Source of the DNA: Utricularia gibba
Lineage: Eukaryota > Streptophyta > Magnoliopsida > Lamiales > Lentibulariaceae
Direction of reading: 5' to 3'
DNA length: 64,000 nucleotides
Assembly: GCA_002189035.1 (NCBI GenBank)
Contig: CM007990.1
Span: 124,001 to 188,000 of the forward strand
Shown: positions 58,466 to 64,000 of the stretch, piece by piece
How positions within the stretch are numbered: the first letter of the stretch is position 1
Layout: the number at the start of each line of letters is the position of its first letter
Position numbers and translations under genes: made by a program
Notes under the pieces: generated by a model
The model's database searches: none
The model's input: the letters and a program-made list of their open reading frames with translations, nothing else
Told to the model about the DNA's origin: nothing

Positions 58466-60586
58466 CTAACAAGCGGCGGCCGAAGGAAAACGAGGAATCA
58501 ACTTCAGAACTTCCTCGCAGCACGGAACTTTGGAAAGTAGGTTGACAACCAAACCAATCGTGCACTTATCAGGCCTGAGATTTCTTTCAGCCATCTTCTG
58601 CAGAAGCTCGGCGACCTTGGGAACATCTTCGTTGGAAGTAAATCCCCGGAGAAGTACATTGAATGTATCTACATTCGGGAAGCAATCACTCTTCTCCATC
58701 TCAACAAACAAAGCATAAGCGCGCTTCAGCCGCCGGCCTTTGCATAGGCTTTGAAACATCATATGGTATGTGCCGGCAGACGGAGCAAGGCCAATACTGG
58801 GTATCCTGTCAAACAACTCGTAGGCTAGCTTGGCTTTTCTTGCTTTGAACAAGCCGCCGAGGAGGTAATTGACGTGCGTGATATTCAACTCGAAACCAGT
58901 TTTTTCAAGAGTTTGGAACATGTCTAATGCATCTTCAATGCACCCGTTCTTGCAAAAACCATCCATCAATATGCCGTATGTAGCAGCAGTAGGCATGACA
59001 TCCAGGCTCTTCATTTCCTCGAAAAGCCGGCGTGCCTCTTCAATTCTGCCATCGTCAGTGTATCCTTTTAACAACGTGGTGTAGATAACAGTATTGGGCT
59101 TTAAACCCCTTGTTGTCATCAAGTCCAACAAACGTCTTGCTTCATCATTTCTACCATTCTCGCAGAGGAAAGCCATCAGAACGGACAGGGTGAATTGATT
59201 AAAGAAGCAACCTACCTTTTCCATCTCAACAAGCAAATCATAAGCACGATCCAACTCCCCGGCCTTGCAAAGGCCACGGAGCATGATGTTATACATCATG
59301 GCATCTGGGATCAGACCCATTTTACGAACCTTCTCGAAAAACTCACAAGCTAATTCATCTTTTCTTGCCTTGAATAACCCATCAAGAAGGCAACTATAAT
59401 GCTCGATATCTAACTCAAAATGTGATCTTTCAAGAGTCTTGAACAAGTGGAGTGCATCTTCGTGGCATCCATTCTTGCATAAGCCATCTATCATTATGGC
59501 ATAAGTAACAGCATCAGCCGGCACACTATTGCCCTTCATTTCTCGAAACAGTTTAAGTGCCTCTTCCGCTCTTCCATTTTTAAAGTATCCGTTCAACAGA
59601 GTGTTAAAAGTATGAGGAGAGGGATGGAAACCGGTTTCACGCATTAGGTCCAGCATGCCCCTTGCTTCATCAGTTTTCCCGTACCTGCACATGCTATTCA
59701 TCAGAATATTAAACGATACGGTACAAGGTTGAATGCCTCGATCCAATGCCCGATTGAAAACAGCTTTTGCTTGCTCCCAGTCACCCTTACGACAGAAACC
59801 ATGGATCAGCACATTGTATGCCCTTATATTTGGTGAAATCCCTCTGGTCTCCATCTCATGAAACAATTCCTCGGCCTTATTCATCAAACCCTGCTTACAA
59901 ACACCATGAATAAGAGCACTATAATAAACCAAAGTAGGACTACAACTGGGAGCCAAGCTTCCATTCAAAAATTTATCATGAATACTGAGAGCATCTCTCA
60001 CTTTTCCAGCCATACACAACCCTCTAGTCAAAATCCCGCAGGTAAGTGTATTTGCAGACATCATTCCCATATGAATGCTTTTGTTAAGCAACAAAACCGC
60101 ATCTTCATACTTACCTTCCAGAAACAGCCCCTTAGCAAGAGGGTGAAAAGTACAACAATCAGGATGATAACCCCTGCTCAAAATCCCACCCAGAACGGCA
60201 AAAGCAAGATCAGAGCTTTTCAAATCACAATAGCAATTGAGCAAAATGTTCATCTCAGTGAGATTAGGGGAATGACCAGCATCTACCATTCCATCGAAGA
60301 TAGAAAATAACTCCGGGTACTTCTTTTCCTTAGCATATCTTACAAGCCGCTTGTCGAAAAATGTAAAAGTAGATGGTTGCCTACGACGCACCCCATCTAC
60401 TCGGCCGCGTTTTTTCCGATTCTTAACCTTTTTGACTCGAACCCCCAGTGGGTTCTCGGACAGGACACTCGCAGTGGAAGGAGTATCGCTCCCATTTCCA
60501 GGAATTATAAAAAGGGATGAAAGTTTAACCCTCTCCCCAGCCTTGGCCACGGATGCTTCCCGGAGAGCAATTGTTCTGAAAAACAT
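58466..60586 (-). CDS. P-class pentatricopeptide repeat protein, copy 2
   Basis: Intronless, 706 aa. The N-terminus (MFFRTIALREASVAKAG) is a probable mitochondrial presequence and aligns with that of copy 1 at 38563 (MFSRTAALEAASLCKAA). A basic linker (VKKVKNRKKRGRVDGVRRRQ) precedes about fifteen P-type motifs, such as YNVLIHGFCRKGDWEQAKAVF, FNTLLNGYFKNGRAEEALKLF and YGILMDGFCKNGCIEDALDMF. No E/DYW domain is present. The two intact copies are in opposite orientation and 18 kb apart, with the relic between them next to this copy. The function is inferred as organellar RNA binding; an Rf-like role is possible but unproven. Confidence 0.93.
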   Translation of the reverse strand: MFFRTIALREASVAKAGERVKLSSLFIIPGNGSDTPSTASVLSENPLGVRVKKVKNRKKRGRVDGVRRRQPSTFTFFDKRLVRYAKEKKYPELFSIFDGMVDAGHSPNLTEMNILLNCYCDLKSSDLAFAVLGGILSRGYHPDCCTFHPLAKGLFLEGKYEDAVLLLNKSIHMGMMSANTLTCGILTRGLCMAGKVRDALSIHDKFLNGSLAPSCSPTLVYYSALIHGVCKQGLMNKAEELFHEMETRGISPNIRAYNVLIHGFCRKGDWEQAKAVFNRALDRGIQPCTVSFNILMNSMCRYGKTDEARGMLDLMRETGFHPSPHTFNTLLNGYFKNGRAEEALKLFREMKGNSVPADAVTYAIMIDGLCKNGCHEDALHLFKTLERSHFELDIEHYSCLLDGLFKARKDELACEFFEKVRKMGLIPDAMMYNIMLRGLCKAGELDRAYDLLVEMEKVGCFFNQFTLSVLMAFLCENGRNDEARRLLDLMTTRGLKPNTVIYTTLLKGYTDDGRIEEARRLFEEMKSLDVMPTAATYGILMDGFCKNGCIEDALDMFQTLEKTGFELNITHVNYLLGGLFKARKAKLAYELFDRIPSIGLAPSAGTYHMMFQSLCKGRRLKRAYALFVEMEKSDCFPNVDTFNVLLRGFTSNEDVPKVAELLQKMAERNLRPDKCTIGLVVNLLSKVPCCEEVLKLIPRFPSAAAC

Positions 60587-61460
60587 GCTGAAAAACTTCC
60601 GGAAAAAAGTGCAATTCCATAATACTCAAAGCCGCTCCAGCCAAAAGCATCCGTACGATCCTTTCGCTTCGCTCGCGAGGGGCGAGCCACCTCTAAGTCT
60701 ACTCTTCTCCGCCCCGCCTCATTCAAGAAAGAGGGGGGAAGGGGGGGCGGGTGTCGTAATATGGGCCTGAAGTCCCACCCACAATTAAACGTGGGCCTGA
60801 TTCACTGCAACCATTTTTAATAGAAATTGGGCCTGAAACACTGTCAGCAACTAAAGTGGGCCACGTGTGATTATAAATATTAGCAAAATTTGAGGATAAA
60901 ATCAATATAAACAATTTTTAAAAATAAACGAAAAGCAGCCGACGGTCCCCGATAACGTTTAGTGTGCTACAATAATTGGAGCAACCCAATGCTAAACGCC
61001 GTCGTTCCACATCTCTTTGAATTATTAAAGTCATTTTCGTATAATCGTTTCTGAATAAATTTAAAAATAGAAAAGCAATTACTCGGTGACGATTGATTTA
61101 AGCACTGGGTGGGTGGTGGGCCACACAGCTGCATGTGCCGACATTCAATTCCTCTTTCTCCCCCCGATCCTTACTCTTCAGTTTGCCAAATAATTTATGA
61201 TAAAATTGTGAAATATTTTCTGGTATATTTCTTGGTTTAAAAAATAATATGCTGAATTTTTTTAAATTTTCAAAAAATTTTAAATACATTTTAAAATTAA
61301 GTCATTGTTGTTGTAATAGTGACTTCCCCTCCCAAGGGGTGTGGTTACAGATGTTAATCTTACCATTTAATGCGTTAATCTACACCGTATAAGCCTCCCG
61401 AGTAGAGTGCTGCTCTAGGGACATTTTCGTAAATTCCTTCTAGTGAGGAGAGAAGGTTTG
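60587..61460. other. intergenic, AT-rich
   Basis: PPR promoter on the left, then AT-rich DNA; no element recognised. Confidence 0.4.
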
Positions 61461-61660
61461 GTTGTATAACATTCACAGTGTACTGATCCGAGAGCACGAG
61501 TACAGTTGCCTTGGCATACGACTATACGTGAAGGGTGTCGGTGTCGGAGTCGGAGTCGGACACGGGAAAGGTGCGCACCACAAAAGGCGGTCTATAATAG
61601 TGGGCGCGGTGCAAAACAGAAACAACGCACTCGCCATCCATTTCCGGTCTTGCCACCGCC

Positions 61661-62375
61661 ATGGGGAGAACGAGAAGGTGTGCAACCACCATAAAGCCTT
61701 CCGGCGTAAGATTCTCCGGCGAGTCTTCTCGGCCCTTTTGATTCTACTCTTTCTCGTACTCCTCGCCATCCTCATCATCTGGGCGGTTCTCCGACCCACC
61801 AAGCCCACCTTCGTCCTCGAGGACGCCACCATCTTCGTCCTCAACGTCACCGCCCCCAACATCATCTCCGTCACGCTCCAGGTCACCGTCGTCTCCCACA
61901 ACCCCAACGATAGAATCGGAGTCTACTACGACAAAATCTCTGTCTTCGCCGCCTACCGCAGCCAGCAAATCACCATCTACACCGTGATTCCTCCCGTCTA
62001 TCAAACGCAAAACGGTTAGAGGACTGACTTCCCTTACTCCGGTGAACTCCAATTCTATTTTGATTCACAAACCCACTGGTTTTCTCAACAGGTTACAACG
62101 TTTGGTCTCCCTTCTTATACGCGAATAACGTGCCGATCGCGCCCTTCAACGGGCTGCAGCTCACTTCGGATCAAAACGCCGGCAGGGTGCCGATGGTGAT
62201 CAATCTGAACACGCGCGTACGGTGGCGCGTGGGGCTCTTCATCTCCGGGAGATATCACTTCCACGTGACGTGCCCCACCACCATCCCAATCGGCAACCCC
62301 GGCGGCTATGGAGTCCTCGTGCAAGGGAACGCCATCAAGTACCATCTCTCACAGAGCTGCAAAGTGGATGTCTGA
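61661..62375 (+). CDS. NDR1/HIN1-like (NHL, LEA_2) membrane protein, frameshift at the start
   Basis: Exons 61661-62014 and 62092-62375. A basic cytosolic segment (KVCNHHKAFRRKILRRVF) leads into one transmembrane helix (ALLILLFLVLLAILIIWAVL) and a LEA_2/WHy domain (SHNPNDRIGVYYDKISVFAAYRSQQIT, ISGRYHFHVTCPTTIPIGNP). NHL proteins sit at the plasma membrane, and some respond to pathogens. The Kozak-like ATG (CCACCGCCATGG) at 61661 is out of frame with ENEKVCNHH: the run after it has four G where five are needed. With that base the protein is 212 aa, the family size. As read, the only in-frame start is far upstream at 61462, adding a non-family N-terminus with a Gly-Val repeat (GVGVGVGVGHG). Confidence 0.88.
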
Positions 62376-64000
62376 AACACAAAACTACAGTAACTGCCAA
62401 TTTATTTTACCTTTTTTTTTTTAAAAAAAAATGTTGTCTTCTACACAAAATTACAAACGATGTAACATTCCAGCATATGTGAAATCATATCTGATGGTTA
62501 ATTCCAGATGAATTTCAATTTCCGCTACTAATTCTTCTGAAGAACACTCAAGAGTCCGATTTCTCACACCTTTTGCAGAAAAGGGCAAGATCAGTTCTCC
62601 TCTTCTTCAAGAAGCCAACCCATTTGACTTAACATCGTGCCAACTCCTTTTTCAGTTCCCCTCGTTTCAAAAATTACTTCTTTACACGTGTTTAAAAATT
62701 GGTGAACTCAGAAGTCCCCAAATAGGATTCTTCTTTCCGAAATATAAAATCAGAAAAAGCCGTACCAGTTCAATTCAAAATAGGGTGATGTTTAGCCATC
62801 ACGACGCAATGCCATGTGATCAATCCCAATCAGCTTTTCTTCTCCTTTAAATAACAAAGATTCCCAACATAAAACCATTCTACCCATACAATAACAAGAA
62901 TACGAATCATAAGGATAAGATGCCGAGATGGGTGTGGCGCAGCACGAAGAAGCTCAAGTAGCAAGCAAGCAACCGAGATGGGTGCCGAGGGCCACGTTAG
63001 TAGATGCTGATAATGTAAACGTATAGGCGACATAATGGAATGGGGGCGCATAATTATCCACCCTACGGCGGTAACCCTTAATTAACCTGATCGCATTTTT
63101 TTATCTTCTGGGCGATCTGAGGAACTGGAGCCCTCCCCTCCTGGACTGGAGACACCAGAACGAGCACTGAGCAGTGTGGTTGGTATTTGGGAGAACTTCG
63201 TTTTCGATAAATGTGTGGGGGTCGGTCTATTTGTTGTGTTATCGGGGAGGTTCGGTCGTCCTTTTCAATTGTCCATCGCCTCCAGATCTTCCATGGCTCC
63301 ATATCCTTGAAAGGACAAGGCAATTCCAAACACGTCGAGGAGAGGAGCGCTCATGTCTACACCCTACCCTCCTCCAATTGCTTGCTTTTCCATTCTATGT
63401 TGACTATGGCGATGCAAGATCTACAGCTATGATGGCAAGAAAGTAGCACCTTTTTTTTTTTTTTCTAACATCACGAGAAAACCTAGCTATGGTCCGAAAG
63501 AGAATCTCTCTTATCTGGGGAATTGGCTGACAACTGTGGGCCGGGATGGGCTCACTCGGTCTTGTCCAATTCACGGCACTAGAGATAAGCCCAGTTTGGA
63601 AATGGGCCCGAGTCCAGACGCGCAAAGGGGATTTACTTTTTGGTGTGCATTCCCGATTTTAGCCTCGGAAATGGGTAGGTAGATGAACGAACAGGATGCT
63701 GTTTCCGCATTCATCACCGCTGGCCACTTAACGAGAATTGATTGCGGCATTTGTCCGTTGCATTGTATTTTTCGTTCCGTGAGAACCGCAGGCGTCCCCA
63801 CGTCCGCCGCGACGGCTCAGAGAACGCGCCGTGGGGATCGGAAGACCGTATCGAATTTCAAAAAAAGTATTTTTCCCACGGCGGAGAACGTGAAACAATA
63901 ATGTCCAGCAAAAGAAGGCTGACGAGAGTAGAATGGGAATCGTTAAAAGTAGGAACAAGAATCAACGCCAAACGAAATTGCACCTTTGCGATCGGAACGC
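62376..64000. other. right edge, no supported gene
   Basis: 3' flank of the NHL gene, then 1.6 kb without a recognisable gene. The minus-strand frame 63078-63329 and the plus-strand frame 63174-63446 overlap each other and show no family features. Confidence 0.4.

Overview
The window is nuclear DNA from a flowering plant, most likely a eudicot. Genes are split by short GT-AG introns, intergenic DNA is AT-rich, and the gene families are plant-specific: NAC, B3/NGAL, BEL1-like, OVATE, P-class PPR, SYP12 syntaxin, U-box E3, GIR repressor and NHL. I see no organellar insertion, rRNA, complete tRNA, CRISPR array, intact transposon or virus. The species cannot be fixed from this sequence alone.

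Layout. 0-10 kb: a GDSL esterase (-), a gene-poor stretch with a hairpin array and a three-unit 184-bp tandem repeat, then two tandem purple acid phosphatases (+). 10-21 kb: a 16-exon ABC1/UbiB-type kinase (+), an intronless glutaredoxin-like protein (+), ribosomal protein uS11 (+) and a NAC gene with a frameshift (+). 22-34 kb: a B3/NGAL repressor (-), a 5-kb gene desert, a GIR-type repressor (+) and ubiquitin E2 variant UEV1 (+). 34-38 kb: two convergent OVATE family genes. 38-46 kb: a P-class PPR gene (+), RPA2 (+), and a convergent pair of SYP12-type syntaxin (+) and PUB22/23-type U-box E3 (-). 47-64 kb: a BEL1-like homeobox gene (-), a long gene-poor stretch, an unidentified multi-exon gene with broken frames (+), a DUF7138-type gene (+), a PPR pseudogene and a PPR gene (both -), and an NHL/LEA_2 gene (+).

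The genes do not form one pathway; this is an ordinary mosaic plant locus. Functional pairings are modest: tandem phosphatases, two OFPs, two PPRs plus a relic, and a syntaxin next to a U-box ligase whose families both act in pattern-triggered immunity.

The most striking pattern is that five otherwise well-conserved genes (GDSL, NAC, UEV1, BLH, NHL) are each off frame by exactly one base. Each break can be placed in a short G or C run, and every splice site is intact. The B3 gene has an in-frame stop that two compensating G/C-run changes would explain. This looks more like uncorrected homopolymer indels in the assembly than independent gene death, and it should be checked before any of these genes is called a pseudogene. 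I did not find a convincing undescribed system; the best candidates for follow-up are the unidentified gene at 54-55.5 kb and the two structured repeats at 4.4 and 5.8 kb.
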